Shown here: positions 19,132 to 29,597 of the stretch, one piece after another | Numbering within the stretch: the stretch's first letter is position 1 | How the letters are laid out: each line of letters begins with the position of its first letter | Assembly: GCF_000740675.1 (NCBI RefSeq) | Contig: NZ_JPXI01000036.1 | Span: forward strand, 62,001 to 126,000 | DNA length: 64,000 bases | Direction: 5' to 3' | Source of the DNA: Massilia sp. BSC265 | GTDB lineage: Bacteria > Pseudomonadota > Gammaproteobacteria > Burkholderiales > Burkholderiaceae_D | Made by a program: the position numbers and the translations under genes | The notes under the pieces: model-generated | The model's input: only the letters and a program-made list of their open reading frames with translations | Databases searched by the model: none | What the model was told of the DNA's origin: nothing

Positions 19132-20583
19132 ATGAGCAACTCCCTGGTCTGGTTTCGGCGCGACTTGCGGGCATTCGACCATGCAGCCCTCCACCGAGCC
19201 CTGACCTCGTCCAATTGTGTGTACTGCGTTTTCGTGTATGACAGCGACATTCTCGACCCGCTGCCGCGCGACGACCGCCGTGTGCGGTTCATCCACGCCA
19301 GCCTGGCCAGCCTCGACGCCGAGCTGCGTCGGCTCGGCGGCTATCTGATTGTGCGGCAGGGCCGCCCTCTTGAAGTGGTCCCGGCGCTCGCCACCGAACT
19401 GGGTGTCGACGCGGTGTTCGTATGTGCCGATTATGAACCCGACGCGGTGGATCGCGACGCACGGATGAAAGCACGACTGGCAGCCGATGGTAGGAAATTT
19501 CTGAGCTTCAAGGATCAGGTCGTTTTCGAGCAGGACGAGGTCTTGACCCTGGCCAAGGGACCGTTTTCGGTGTTTACGCCGTACAAGAACGCCTGGCTCA
19601 AGCGCCTGACAAGCATGCCGGAAGCGCTGGCGGCCTATCCGGTCGACCCGTACGCGCATGCCTTTGCGCCACGGCCGCCGGATGCGCCGCCCCTGCCCTC
19701 GCTCGCCGAGATCGGCTTCGAGCCGGGCGAGCCGCCGCTGGCAGCCGGGATGGAGGGCGCGCAGGCGCTGTTCGAGCGCTTCGTGGCGCACATCGCTGAC
19801 TATGGCCGGGCGCGCGATTTCCCGCTTGAAGACGGCACCTCGCGCCTGTCGGTGCACCTGCGCTTCGGCACCACCTCGATCCGCCACCTGGTGCGCACGG
19901 CGCGGCAGATGATCGAGAACGGAGCGGGCGGCGCGGGCGCATCGGTGTGGCTGTCGGAACTCATCTGGCGCGATTTCTACGCGATGATCCTGGCGCGTCA
20001 TCCCCATGTGGTCACGCAGTCGTTCAAGCCGGCCTTCGACCTGCTGGCCTGGGAGACCGGAGACGACGCGGATGCGCTGTTCGCGGCCTGGTGCGAAGGC
20101 CGCACCGGCTATCCGCTGGTGGATGCGGCGATGGCGCAGCTGGACCGGACGGGCTTCATGCACAACCGGCTGCGCATGGTGACGGCGAGCTTTCTCACCA
20201 AGGACCTCGGGATCGACTGGCGGCGAGGGGAACGCTATTTTGCGCTGAAGCTGATTGACTACGACCTGGCCTCGAACAATGGCGGCTGGCAATGGGCGGC
20301 GTCGACCGGCTGCGATGCGCAGCCGTGGTTCAGGATCTTCAATCCGGTGGCGCAGTCGCAGCGCTTCGATGCGCATGGCGACTTCATCCGGGAGTGGCTG
20401 CCCGCCCTGGAACGCCTGAGCGCGAAGGAGATTCACGCGCCGTGGCTGGTGGATGCGGAGGTGCTGGCGAAGAAAGGGGTGGTGCTGGGGCGGGACTACC
20501 CGCTGCCGGTGGTCGACCATGACGTGGCGAGGAAGCGGACGCTGGAGAGGTTTGCGGTGGTGAAGAAGGCTGCGGGCCGATAA
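19132..20583 (+). CDS. phrB: Deoxyribodipyrimidine photolyase
   Basis: About 483 residues. FAD-dependent light-driven enzyme that repairs cyclobutane pyrimidine dimers. The N-terminal antenna domain opens with SLVWFRRDLRAFDHAAL. The C-terminal FAD domain has DGTSRLSVHLRFGTTSIR, ELIWRDFYAMIL, GRTGYPLVDAAMAQL and MHNRLRMV. The CPD-photolyase signature GGWQWAASTGCDAQPWFRIFNP is present. Three start codons lie close together (TTG 19108, ATG 19123 and ATG 19132); I picked the last from family alignment, as none has a clear ribosome site. It converges with the PilL gene across two palindromic repeats. Confidence 0.94.
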   Translation: MSNSLVWFRRDLRAFDHAALHRALTSSNCVYCVFVYDSDILDPLPRDDRRVRFIHASLASLDAELRRLGGYLIVRQGRPLEVVPALATELGVDAVFVCADYEPDAVDRDARMKARLAADGRKFLSFKDQVVFEQDEVLTLAKGPFSVFTPYKNAWLKRLTSMPEALAAYPVDPYAHAFAPRPPDAPPLPSLAEIGFEPGEPPLAAGMEGAQALFERFVAHIADYGRARDFPLEDGTSRLSVHLRFGTTSIRHLVRTARQMIENGAGGAGASVWLSELIWRDFYAMILARHPHVVTQSFKPAFDLLAWETGDDADALFAAWCEGRTGYPLVDAAMAQLDRTGFMHNRLRMVTASFLTKDLGIDWRRGERYFALKLIDYDLASNNGGWQWAASTGCDAQPWFRIFNPVAQSQRFDAHGDFIREWLPALERLSAKEIHAPWLVDAEVLAKKGVVLGRDYPLPVVDHDVARKRTLERFAVVKKAAGR

Positions 20584-20956
20584 GCCGCCCATAGCCCAAT
20601 GTCTGTCAGTCAGGAAGGACTGTAGGGTGGGCGGGGTAATGCCGGGCAATGCCCGGGATTACAAACGTCCACGCGGTGATAGTTGAGATACGAAAAATCG
20701 ACCGGGCTGCAGTACTGTGATTTGACCGCGTGGGCGGGAGACCCGCCCACCCTACGGATGAGCGGCGCCTCTTGAGTGACAGGCATTAGCCCATAGCCCG
20801 GCCTGTAGGGTGGGCGGGGTAATGCCGGGCAATGCCCGGGATGACAAACGCCCACGCGGTGATAGTTATTGTCTGATCAGACGCACGGGCGGCATTACCG
20901 TGATTTGAACGCGCAGGCGGGAAAACAGTCCACTGGACTGTATTCCCCCGCCCACC
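20584..20956. other. 373-base convergent intergenic region holding two tandem palindromic repeats
   Basis: Contains repeat copies C and D in direct order, each preceded by related short flanks containing TAGCCC. I see no gene in it. Confidence 0.8.
20622..20755. repeat. GTAGGGTGGGC-type palindromic repeat, copy C
   Basis: Starts GTAGGGTGGGCGGGG and contains the palindrome GCCGGGCAATGCCCGG. It ends TTGACCGCGTGGGCGGG..CCCGCCCACCCTAC. Its left half is nearly identical to that of copy D, so the two probably arose by local duplication. Confidence 0.85.
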
Positions 20957-20960
20957 CTAC
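20805..20960. repeat. GTAGGGTGGGC-type palindromic repeat, copy D
   Basis: Left half nearly identical to copy C. The right half is a different subtype, containing ACAGTCCACTGGACTGT like copy A. Its final CCCACCCTAC supplies the TAG stop of the PilL gene on the minus strand. Confidence 0.85.
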
Positions 20961-23900
20961 TCAAGCAAACTCTCGATCGCCGCCACCAGCACCGGTTCCT
21001 GATAGGGCTTGCCGAAGTAGGCATTCACCCCCAGCCCGAGCGCGACGTTGCGGTGCTTGTCCGCCGTGCGCGAGGTGATCATGATGATCGGAATCGACCT
21101 GGTGCGCTCGTTGTTGCGTACCTCGCGCGTCAGGTCGAAGCCATCCATGCGCGGCATCTCGATATCCACCAGCATCAAATCCGGCCGCAGCTGCTCGATC
21201 TGCTCGAGCGCGTCGACGCCGTCCTTGGCCAGCATCACCCGGTAGCCTTCGCGTTCCAGCATGCGCTGGGTCACGCGGCGCACGGTGATCGAATCGTCCA
21301 CCACCATGATGACCGGGCGCTGCTCCGGCTGGGCCTCTTCCAGATTGCCTGCCGTTGGCGCCATGGGACGCTGCGCCAGCACCACCGGATCGAGGATCAA
21401 CACGATCTCGCCCGTGCCCAGCACGGTGGCGCCGGCGATGCCCGGGACCTTTGAGAGCTGCGGGCCGATGTTCTTGACCACCACTTCGCGGTTGCCCAGC
21501 ACCTCATCCACGCGCAGCGCGATGCGCCCGCCGGCGCCATGCACGACCAGCACCGGATTCAGGCGCTGCGGCGCCGTTCCGTTGCCTTCCCCCAGCAGCA
21601 CGTCCAGCGAGTGCAGCGCGTGGGACTGGCCAGCCACGGCGATCGATCCGCTTGCCTCGGCCGCAGCCAGCTCGGTATCGCGCACCTGCAGCACCTGCTC
21701 GACCAGGGTGGACGGCAAGGCATAGGTGCGCCCGCCGCTCGCGACGAGCACCACCTGCGCCACCGCCAGGGTCAGGGGCAGGTGGATCGAGAAGCGCGTG
21801 CCCTTGCCCGGCTCGGTCGAGACCAGCACGCGACCGCCCAGCGCCTGCGCTTCGGAGCGCACCACGTCCATGCCGACGCCGCGGCCGGCCAGCTCGGTCA
21901 GCGTGTCGGCGGTCGAGAAGCCCGGTTCGAAAATCAGCTCGGCGGCTTCCTGATCAAGCACGGACTGGCCCGGTTTGAGCAGGCCAAGATCGCGGGCCTT
22001 GGCGCGGATGCGCTCCAGGTCCAGCCCGGCGCCGTCGTCGCTGAACACGATCGCCACTTCGTTGCCGTGCTGGCTCACCTGCACCAGCACTTCGCCGGTC
22101 TCGGCCTTGCCCGCCGCGATGCGGGCGGTGCGCCCCTCGATGCCGTGCACAATTGCGTTGCGCAGCAGGTGCTCGAAGGGCGCCGCCATCTGCTCCAGCA
22201 CGCTGCGGTCGATTTCCACCGAGCCGCCGCGGATGTCCAGGTTGACGCGCTTCTCGAGTTCCTTGGCGGTCTGGCGCGCCACCCGGAACAGGCGTTCGGA
22301 CAGGTTTGCAAACGGCACCATGCGCACCCGCATCAGGTCGCGCTGCAGGTCGCGTGTCATGCGCGACTGCGCCGCCAGGTCCTCGGAAGCGCTGTCCACC
22401 GTACGCGACAGGCTCTCGTGGAAGGCCTCCACGTCGTTCACGCTCTCGGCCATCATGCGCGTCAGTTCCTGCAGGCGCGTGAAACGGTCGAACTCGAGCG
22501 GGTCGAATTTCTGCTCGCCGGCGATCGACAGGGTGGAAGCGATCTGCGACTCGGCCTGCATCTCGATCTCGCGCATCTGGCGGCGCAGGCGGTCGAGGTT
22601 TTCCGAGAAGTCCGACAGCGCACCCTTGAGCGAGCCGACCTGGTTCTCCAGGCGCGAACGCGTGATCGACACCTCGCCCGCCTGGTTGACGACGCGGTCG
22701 AGGACGTCGGCGCGCACCCGCACCAGCGGCGCGCGGCTGCCCGGCTGCTCGGCCGCGGCCGATGCTGGTACAGGAGGGGCTGCCGGCCCGGATGGCTGCT
22801 GCAGCTGCTCGAACAGCAGCAGCGCCTGGTCGTAGTTGGCCAGCAGTTCGTCGAAGGCGGCCGGGGTGCTGGTTCCGGCGTGCACCATGTTCTCGATCTG
22901 GGTTTCCAGCTCGTGGGTATGCTGGCCGAGGCGCATCGCGCCCGCCATGCGGGCGCTGCCCTTCACCGTGTGCAGCGCGCGCTGCAAGCCCTGGGCGACG
23001 GCATGGTCCTGCGGGTTCTGCTGCCACTGGCGCAGGCCCTTGCCGATCTGCGGGAACAGGTCGGCGCCCTCTTCCAGGAATACCGGCAGCAGGTCCGGGT
23101 CGAGCTCGTCGGTGAAGACCGGGCCGGTGGCCAGCACGCTGTCGCTTGTCGCGGGAGCAGGTTCCGGGACCGCAGGGGAAATCGGCGCATGCAGCGCTTC
23201 CTGCAGGGGTTCAGATTCGAACGCTGGCGCCACGCCTTCCGGCGCCGCGTCCAGCACCGCCTCGTCCGGCGTGACCGGGACAAAGAGGGGATGCGAAGCC
23301 GGCCCCGGCTGCGCAGGCGCCGCCTGGTCGAGGGCCGGGGCGGCAAACGGGTCGTCGAGGAAGCTGTCGAACAGGTCGTCGATCTCGCTGACCGCACGCG
23401 CCTGCTCCTGTTCGTCATGCCGGGCCAGGGCCGGTTCGGCAGGCGGCGACGCCAGGATCTCGCCATAGGCAGTGGCGAACAGCGCATCGAGCTTGTGGGC
23501 CAGGGCCGGATCGACTTCGCCGTACACGCTTGCTGCCTGCTGGCTGGCGAGCCGCGCCAGCAGCGTGTCGAGCTGGGCGATCAGTTCCGGCTGGGCCGGA
23601 GCCAGTTCGCCGAGGGCGAAGACCTGCAGCATCGTGCGCACCCGCGACAGGGTCGCGTCCAGCAGCGCGCGGCCATCGTCGTCGAGGGTCGGGCCCGGCG
23701 CCGCCAGCTTTTCCAGCACCAGCTCGAGCGCATGGGCGACATCGCGCAGCGCGGCGTAGCCCACCGTGGACGAGGTGCCGGCCAGGGTGTGGGCAGCCTT
23801 CAGGGCTTCCGGCGAGGCGCGCCGCTCCGGTTCCGCATGCCAGGTATCGAAGTCCTGCGCCAGCAGCTGCACCAGATTCCCGGTTTCGTCGAGGTAGATC

Positions 23901-26266
23901 GTGTACAGGCCGAGCGGGATTTCCAGCCCGCCGATGCGTTTCGTGTCCGGCAGCGGCTCCGGCCCAGGCGCCGGCTCGGGCTCAGTCACCAGTTCAGGCT
24001 CGGGCTCGAGGATATCCTCGAGCACCGGCACCGGGATGTCCTCGGCCACAGGCTCGGGCATTGCATCCGGCACCGGCGCGCCGCCTTCCTGCACCCGTGC
24101 AGCGGCGGCAACGATCGTCGCATTGTCGCGCGTGGAGCTGCCGCTGGCGACCAGGTCCGCCACCCAGGCGGACAGTTCCGCATGCGCCTGGCGCAGCAGC
24201 GCCAGCAGTTCCGGCGTGGCGCTGCGTGCTTCGGCCAGCCACAGGTTCATGACACGCTCGACCGCAGCAGCAGCTTCGGCAAAGCTGTCCAGGCTCACCA
24301 TGCGGCCGCTGCCCTTGAGCGTGTGGAAGCTGCGGCGCAGCAGGGTCAGGGTCTCCTGGCTGGCGGGATTGCTTTCGGCCTGGGGCAGTGCCTCGGCCAC
24401 GAAGCCCAGCACTTCCCGTGCCTCCAGGATAAAGATCTCGAGCAGTTCGGATTCGATCGTCGCTTCCTGGGGCTGTTCCGGAACTTCCTCGGTTGCGGCC
24501 GACCCGGGGGCGAACCCGGGCGCAGCCTCGACGAACTCGAAGGGCAGCTCGCGCAGCAGGCGTTTCTCGAGATCGAAGGTGAAGCGGCCCTTGGCGACCT
24601 CGCTGTCCTGTGCCAGCAGGTCGGTGAAGAAGCCGAGCGCGCCGATGTTCTGGGCGATGTTGTGCAGCACGCTCGATTGCGCGCTCACGTCGCCGTCGCT
24701 GCGCCCCAAGGCGCGCACCTCGCCGGCGACGTGGCGCACGGCCTGCACGGCCTGCTCCTGGTCGAGGATGGACAAGGCGCCCAGCAAGCCGTGCAGCACC
24801 GGCTCGGCCTGGGCCAGCACATCGCGCCGGGCGGGGTCGTCGTAGTAGTCGTCGAGCAGCTTTTCCACCTGGCGCAGGCCGGCCTTGATCTCGCCGGCCA
24901 GCACCGCCACGGTCTGGCCCTGCTGGATCTGGCGCGCCAGCTCGCCCTGCCATTGGGGCGCATCCGGCGGGGTCTCGCCGGCGGCCAGCGCCAGCAGGCG
25001 GGCGCCGACGGCTTCGGCGTCCTCGGCGAAGTCCTCGGGCAGCTGGCGCAGCTGGGCCAGGCCGTTCTCGACGAACAGCATGGCGGTCGCCATCTCCAGC
25101 CCGAAGTCCTTGCTGCGGCCGGCCTGCATGGCATCCGTCGCGGCGCGGCCGAGTTCGCGCATCAGCTGGGCCAGCGCCGGGGCGCCCAGCTTTTCGCTGG
25201 CGCCGGCCAGGCGCGAGAGCTGCTCGGTGAAATCATCCTTGACCCCGAGGTCGCCCTCGGTGGCGATGCGGTCCCAGTCCGACTTGGTGCGGGCCAGCGC
25301 CTCGCGCGCTTCCTGCAGCGTGGCCTGGTCGATGCGGCCATAGCGGCGCGCGGCGTAGTCGTGCGGCACCAGCCCGTCCAGGCCGCAGGCCTGGCGCAGG
25401 CGCTGGGCGTCCGGATTGGGCTCAGTTGCCGCACCTTCTGCCGCAGCGACGAAGAACAGCGCATCGCGCAGCATCGCATCCGGCGTGCCGCCCTGCCCTT
25501 GCGACAGGCGGCGCAGCTGCAGGTTGACCTGGCCGAGCAGCTGTTTTACATACAGGTCGCTTTCAAGCTGGCCGTCGGCCACCACGCCGGCAAAGGCGTG
25601 CAGGGCCTGCCAGAACAGCCGTGCGCGCGGCTCTTCCTGGCTGGCTGCGATCGGCGCCAGCGCGTCGCGCATGCCGTCCGCATGCCGGGCTTCGCCGCTC
25701 TTCAGGTAAGGCAGCAGCGCCTTTTCGAAACGCGCGCGGCAGGCTGCGATGTCGGGCGCAGTACCGTCGAGAGGCGCGGGCACCGGCGCATGCAGCGCGA
25801 CACCCTTGCCCAGGCTGGCGGGCAGCAGGTCGGACGGGTGGATGCGTTCGACGCCCAGCTTTTCCTGCAGGTCGCGGTAATACGGGAACAGGCGCGCCGG
25901 CTGCTGCGGGCTGCCTGCCAGCAGCTCGTCGAGGTATTCGACCAGCGCCTGGTAGGCATCCTGCACCACCTTCACCGTGTCCGGCGTGCACGCCACCCGC
26001 CCGTCCTTGAAGGCGTCGATGAGCTTCTCGGCGGCGCCGCCCAGCACGGCGGCGCCCTCCACATCCACCAGCTGCAGCGCGCCGTCGGCCTGGTGCAGGT
26101 GGGTCTTCGCGTGCAGCAGCAGGGTCGGCTGCGCTTCAGGGTTGCGGCCGGCCGCGTCACGCAGGGCCGTGCCCGAGCGTCCCAGCGCGTCCCTGATCTC
26201 GCCGATCACCCAGGACAGGGGACCGGTATCGAAGGCTGGCATGCGTGGAGAAGTCGGGTTGGTCAT
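20957..26266 (-). CDS. pilL: PilL/ChpA-type hybrid CheA kinase of the type IV pilus chemosensory system
   Basis: 1769-residue cytoplasmic histidine kinase. It phosphorylates PilG and PilH to control twitching motility and related outputs. The order is a FimV/PilL-like N-terminal region (~1-600), then three phosphotransfer domains with histidines at about 648 (FHTLKGSGRM), 826 (HTLAGTSSTVG) and 1099 (HTVKGSARMAG). These are separated by acidic, Pro-rich linkers. Next come the dimerisation and ATPase domains (N-box LLRNAIVHGIEG near 1372; DDGAGLD), a CheW-like domain, and a receiver domain with phospho-acceptor Asp near 1701. It has fewer canonical Hpt domains than Pseudomonas ChpA. It is last in pilG-pilH-pilI-pilJ-pilL. 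Its TAG stop lies inside repeat copy D. Confidence 0.94.
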   Translation of the reverse strand: MTNPTSPRMPAFDTGPLSWVIGEIRDALGRSGTALRDAAGRNPEAQPTLLLHAKTHLHQADGALQLVDVEGAAVLGGAAEKLIDAFKDGRVACTPDTVKVVQDAYQALVEYLDELLAGSPQQPARLFPYYRDLQEKLGVERIHPSDLLPASLGKGVALHAPVPAPLDGTAPDIAACRARFEKALLPYLKSGEARHADGMRDALAPIAASQEEPRARLFWQALHAFAGVVADGQLESDLYVKQLLGQVNLQLRRLSQGQGGTPDAMLRDALFFVAAAEGAATEPNPDAQRLRQACGLDGLVPHDYAARRYGRIDQATLQEAREALARTKSDWDRIATEGDLGVKDDFTEQLSRLAGASEKLGAPALAQLMRELGRAATDAMQAGRSKDFGLEMATAMLFVENGLAQLRQLPEDFAEDAEAVGARLLALAAGETPPDAPQWQGELARQIQQGQTVAVLAGEIKAGLRQVEKLLDDYYDDPARRDVLAQAEPVLHGLLGALSILDQEQAVQAVRHVAGEVRALGRSDGDVSAQSSVLHNIAQNIGALGFFTDLLAQDSEVAKGRFTFDLEKRLLRELPFEFVEAAPGFAPGSAATEEVPEQPQEATIESELLEIFILEAREVLGFVAEALPQAESNPASQETLTLLRRSFHTLKGSGRMVSLDSFAEAAAAVERVMNLWLAEARSATPELLALLRQAHAELSAWVADLVASGSSTRDNATIVAAAARVQEGGAPVPDAMPEPVAEDIPVPVLEDILEPEPELVTEPEPAPGPEPLPDTKRIGGLEIPLGLYTIYLDETGNLVQLLAQDFDTWHAEPERRASPEALKAAHTLAGTSSTVGYAALRDVAHALELVLEKLAAPGPTLDDDGRALLDATLSRVRTMLQVFALGELAPAQPELIAQLDTLLARLASQQAASVYGEVDPALAHKLDALFATAYGEILASPPAEPALARHDEQEQARAVSEIDDLFDSFLDDPFAAPALDQAAPAQPGPASHPLFVPVTPDEAVLDAAPEGVAPAFESEPLQEALHAPISPAVPEPAPATSDSVLATGPVFTDELDPDLLPVFLEEGADLFPQIGKGLRQWQQNPQDHAVAQGLQRALHTVKGSARMAGAMRLGQHTHELETQIENMVHAGTSTPAAFDELLANYDQALLLFEQLQQPSGPAAPPVPASAAAEQPGSRAPLVRVRADVLDRVVNQAGEVSITRSRLENQVGSLKGALSDFSENLDRLRRQMREIEMQAESQIASTLSIAGEQKFDPLEFDRFTRLQELTRMMAESVNDVEAFHESLSRTVDSASEDLAAQSRMTRDLQRDLMRVRMVPFANLSERLFRVARQTAKELEKRVNLDIRGGSVEIDRSVLEQMAAPFEHLLRNAIVHGIEGRTARIAAGKAETGEVLVQVSQHGNEVAIVFSDDGAGLDLERIRAKARDLGLLKPGQSVLDQEAAELIFEPGFSTADTLTELAGRGVGMDVVRSEAQALGGRVLVSTEPGKGTRFSIHLPLTLAVAQVVLVASGGRTYALPSTLVEQVLQVRDTELAAAEASGSIAVAGQSHALHSLDVLLGEGNGTAPQRLNPVLVVHGAGGRIALRVDEVLGNREVVVKNIGPQLSKVPGIAGATVLGTGEIVLILDPVVLAQRPMAPTAGNLEEAQPEQRPVIMVVDDSITVRRVTQRMLEREGYRVMLAKDGVDALEQIEQLRPDLMLVDIEMPRMDGFDLTREVRNNERTRSIPIIMITSRTADKHRNVALGLGVNAYFGKPYQEPVLVAAIESLLE

Positions 26267-26297
26267 GGGCTCGCGATCGTTGTACTCGGGCGTTTGT

Positions 26298-28559
26298 TCA
26301 GGCAGCCACGCGGAAGCGCGACACGGAATCCTTCAGTTCCTGGGCCAGCAGCGCCAGCTCGCGGATCGACTGCGCCGTCTGGCGCGTGCCGCCCTGGGTC
26401 TGCTCGGTCACCGAGAGGATGTGCTGCATATTATGGGCCACGCCGTTGGCGGACGTCGCCTGTTGCTCGGCCGCGCTGGAAATCCCCTGGATCAGTTCCG
26501 CCAGCCGGTTCGACACGCGCGAGATGTCGGAGAGCGCCGCGCCGGCCGCGTCGGACAGGCGCGCGCCCTCGACCACGCCCTGGGTCGACTTTTCCATTGC
26601 TGCCACGGCGTCGTGGGTGTCGGCCTGGATGGTACGCACCAGCGCGCCGATGCCCTTGGCCGCCTCGGCCGAGCGTTCGGCCAGGCGCTGCACCTCTTCC
26701 GCCACCACCGAGAAGCCGCGGCCGGCCTCGCCCGCCGAGGCGGCCTGGATCGCCGCGTTCAGCGCCAGTACGTTGGTCTGCTCGGTGATGTCCGAGATCA
26801 GGTCGGTGATCTCGCCGATCTCCTGCGAGGATTCGCCCAGGCGCTTGATGCGCTTCGAGGTTTCCTGGATCTGTTCGCGGATCTCGTTCATGCCGAGGAT
26901 CGCGTTCTGCACCGCACGCGCGCCTTGCTCCGCCGCCGCCACCGACTGGCGCGCCACGTCGGCCGACTCGGTCGCCGAGCGCGACACGCTCGAGATCTGT
27001 GCCGCCATATGCAGCACCGTGCTCGATGCTTCCTTGATCTCGCGCGACTGGGCGTCGGCCGCGCCCAGCAGCTCGGTCGACACTGCCTGCGCCCCGCCGG
27101 CCGCACGCGTCACCTGCTCGGTGGTCCTGATGACCCGCAGCACCAGGCCGCGCAGTTCCTCGACCGTGTAGTTGACCGAGTCGGCAATCGCGCCGGTGAT
27201 GTCTTCCGAGACGGTGGCGTGCACGGTCAGGTCGCCGTCCGCCACTTCCTGCAGTTCGTTCATCAGGCGCAGGATCGCCGCCTGGTTCTGGTCGTTGGTG
27301 GCCTTGGCTTCTTCTTCCTTGGCCTGGGCCAGCTGGCGCATCGCCTCGGCCTCGTGACGGCGGGCTTCGGCGCCTCTGGCGCGGTTGCGCGAGTCCAGCA
27401 GCATCACGCGGCTGATACTGCCGCCCATGGCCAGGGTGAAGATCGAGGCGCCCACCAGCAGCCAGAACCAGCCGCTCCTGGCGTCCAGCTCGTTGCGGTA
27501 CTGGAGCTGCACCCGTGCCAGCGTCGCGCGCAGGCCCTCGTTGTCGCGCGCGATGACCCCCTCGGCAGCGTGCGCGGCGTTGAAGTTGTGCTGGTTGGTG
27601 GACAGCGGCGCCAGGCCTTCCTGCCAGCCCTTGTAGGCGGTGCGGGCATCGACGATGCGCTCGCGCAGGCCGGCGTCCGTGCCGGCGGCATTCCCCTCGG
27701 CCAGGCTGTCGAGCAGCGCGCCCAGTTCGGCGCCGTCGCGCACGATGGCGCGGGCGGCGTCGCGATGGGCCGCACCCGGCGCCAGGAAGGCATGGGTCGA
27801 CACCGACAGGCGTTCGGCCAGTGCGCCCAGGCGGGCGAGAGCGGCGTTGCCGGGCTGCTTGTCGGCGATGGCCCGCAGCTCGGCGGCAAGCGGCTCGAAC
27901 TTGCCGGCGCTGGTGCCGAAGCCGACCAGGTGGCGCTTGTTGCCGACGATGGTGGTGGCGGCGGCATTCGACGCGACCCAGGCCGAGCGCGCCTTGGCCA
28001 GCAGGAGTTGAAGCTCGCCCGAGGATGCCGGGATGGTACTGCCGTCCGCCTGGCCGCCGCGCGCCAGCAGCTGCAGCAGGCGGCCGACTTGGGCGCGGCT
28101 GTCGTCCAATTCGTTGAAGGCGCCCATCTCGCCGCGCAGGGCGCCGGGTGCGGCCTTGGCCACGCGCTGCGCATGCATCAGGGCGTCGGACGCGATCTGG
28201 CCCTGGCTCGACACCACGTCGGTGCGGGCTGCGTTCTGCCACATCGACAGCACGGTCAGCAGGATGCCGATCACGAAGGCCGCCAGTACCAGGCGCAGCT
28301 GGCGCGAAAGCGACATGTGGCCGATCAGCGGCAGGCGCAGCTCGTCTCCTTCGCCGGACGCGTTCAGCGGCTTGCGCGGGCGCGTGTTGCCGAGGCGGCG
28401 CGCGGCGGCCTCGGCCGAGCCATGCAGAGGGGGAACGCCATCGGGGGCGTGCGGCAGCACGCCTGCGCCGAACTGGGTGTCGGGCGAGGCCAGCACGGTG
28501 TCGTCGTCCGCGCTGTCCTTCGAGAATACGTTCATGCTGAGTTTCGATGCGAATCCCAT
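26298..28559 (-). CDS. pilJ: PilJ-type methyl-accepting chemotaxis protein
   Basis: 753-residue inner-membrane receptor of the Pil-Chp system. After a disordered leader of about 80 residues comes a first membrane helix ([17 protein letters not shown]), then a PilJ-type periplasmic helical domain. A second helix ([16 protein letters not shown]) lies near residue 375, followed by a HAMP-like region. The cytoplasmic signalling hairpin contains [20 protein letters not shown] and [18 protein letters not shown]. The start at 28559 has AGGAG six bases upstream. It lies between pilI and pilL with short gaps, fitting a single operon. Confidence 0.95.
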   Translation of the reverse strand: MGFASKLSMNVFSKDSADDDTVLASPDTQFGAGVLPHAPDGVPPLHGSAEAAARRLGNTRPRKPLNASGEGDELRLPLIGHMSLSRQLRLVLAAFVIGILLTVLSMWQNAARTDVVSSQGQIASDALMHAQRVAKAAPGALRGEMGAFNELDDSRAQVGRLLQLLARGGQADGSTIPASSGELQLLLAKARSAWVASNAAATTIVGNKRHLVGFGTSAGKFEPLAAELRAIADKQPGNAALARLGALAERLSVSTHAFLAPGAAHRDAARAIVRDGAELGALLDSLAEGNAAGTDAGLRERIVDARTAYKGWQEGLAPLSTNQHNFNAAHAAEGVIARDNEGLRATLARVQLQYRNELDARSGWFWLLVGASIFTLAMGGSISRVMLLDSRNRARGAEARRHEAEAMRQLAQAKEEEAKATNDQNQAAILRLMNELQEVADGDLTVHATVSEDITGAIADSVNYTVEELRGLVLRVIRTTEQVTRAAGGAQAVSTELLGAADAQSREIKEASSTVLHMAAQISSVSRSATESADVARQSVAAAEQGARAVQNAILGMNEIREQIQETSKRIKRLGESSQEIGEITDLISDITEQTNVLALNAAIQAASAGEAGRGFSVVAEEVQRLAERSAEAAKGIGALVRTIQADTHDAVAAMEKSTQGVVEGARLSDAAGAALSDISRVSNRLAELIQGISSAAEQQATSANGVAHNMQHILSVTEQTQGGTRQTAQSIRELALLAQELKDSVSRFRVAA

Positions 28560-28586
28560 ACCGGCTCCTGGTCCTGCTTTTTTTGA

Positions 28587-29171
28587 TTAACTGCGTTGGT
28601 CTGCCTGTTGTGCGACATTCAGGAAGCGTTCTTCCCGCACCAGGGCAGCAAGCGAGAGCGGCGTCCACACATTGTCGTCCGCGTCGCGCAGGACCTCGCC
28701 CTCGCGCCGCATGGAAGCCGCCTGGCGCAGGCCGTACACGCGGTCGGCCAGCAGCGCACAGTTGAAGCCGAGCGTGGGGGCGAAGGTCACCATGCGCATG
28801 CTTGGTGAGGTGCCCGGGGATGCGCCCGGAGGTGCGCCGGCGGGCTGGCCGGGTGGCCGTATCCCGTCCGCGCCGAGGTAGCGCGCCAGGTCGACGACAC
28901 CGACCAGGGTGCCGCGCACGTTGGCCAGGCCCAGGTACCAGGGCAGCGTCAGGGGCACGCGCGCCAGCGGCACCGGCGACACGATCTCGCCGGCTTCGAG
29001 CAGGTCGAGCAGGTAGCGCGTGCCGCCCACCTGCAGGCCGAGCTGCTGGGTGGGCGCGCCGCTGCCGCCCTTGGCCGCCTGCATGCGCTCGAGGAGCTGC
29101 TCCTGGTATTCACGCAGGCGGGTGCGGCGCGATGCGGGATCGGGCCGTGCGCCCTCGGCCCCGCCGATCAT
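28587..29171 (-). CDS. pilI: PilI, CheW-like adaptor of the type IV pilus chemosensory system
   Basis: 194 residues with one CheW domain that should link PilJ to PilL. Typical segments are LGLQVGGTRYLLDLLEAGEIVSP, VPLTLPWYLGLANVRGTLVGVVDLARYLG and FNCALLADRVYGLR. An N-terminal helix (REYQEQLLERMQAAK) and a Pro/Gly-rich insert near residue 125 are unremarkable. Its ATG overlaps the pilH stop by four bases. Confidence 0.92.
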   Translation of the reverse strand: MIGGAEGARPDPASRRTRLREYQEQLLERMQAAKGGSGAPTQQLGLQVGGTRYLLDLLEAGEIVSPVPLARVPLTLPWYLGLANVRGTLVGVVDLARYLGADGIRPPGQPAGAPPGASPGTSPSMRMVTFAPTLGFNCALLADRVYGLRQAASMRREGEVLRDADDNVWTPLSLAALVREERFLNVAQQADQRS

Positions 29172-29566
29172 GCCGCTGCCGCTGCCGCGGCTGCGGGCTT
29201 CTGGTCGAGCGAGGCGATGCTGGCCAGCAGCAGCGCCGGGTCGACCGGCTTGACCAGGTAGTCCTTGGCGCCCTGGCGCATGCCCCAGATGCGGTCGGTC
29301 TCCTGGTTCTTGCTGCTGCAGATGATGACGGGGATCGCCGCCAGCTCCGGGTCGCGCGCAATCGAGCGCGTCACCTGGAAGCCGTTCGCGCCCGGCATGA
29401 CCACGTCCATCAGGATCAGCTGCGGGCGCTCGGCGCGGATTTTGTCGATCGCTTCTTCGCCGTTGACGGCGGTGCTCACGGCGTAGCCGGCGCGTGCCAG
29501 GATGTCGGTCAGGTAGAAGCGCTCGGTCGGGGAATCGTCGACGATGAGGATTTTTTGAATGGCCAC
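29168..29566 (-). CDS. pilH: PilH, single-domain response regulator
   Basis: 132-residue receiver domain with acidic pocket ILIVDDS, phospho-acceptor Asp at about residue 54 (LILMDVVMPG), conserved Ser (ICSSK) and Lys (YLVKPVDP). It matches PilH/CheY. I set the start at the GTG at 29566, where GGAG stands six bases upstream; a longer open frame begins inside pilG. The protein ends in a run of eight alanines, and its stop overlaps the pilI start. Confidence 0.93.
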   Translation of the reverse strand: MAIQKILIVDDSPTERFYLTDILARAGYAVSTAVNGEEAIDKIRAERPQLILMDVVMPGANGFQVTRSIARDPELAAIPVIICSSKNQETDRIWGMRQGAKDYLVKPVDPALLLASIASLDQKPAAAAAAAA

Positions 29567-29597
29567 CTTGGGCTCCGGGTCGGTTCGGTCAACAGGT

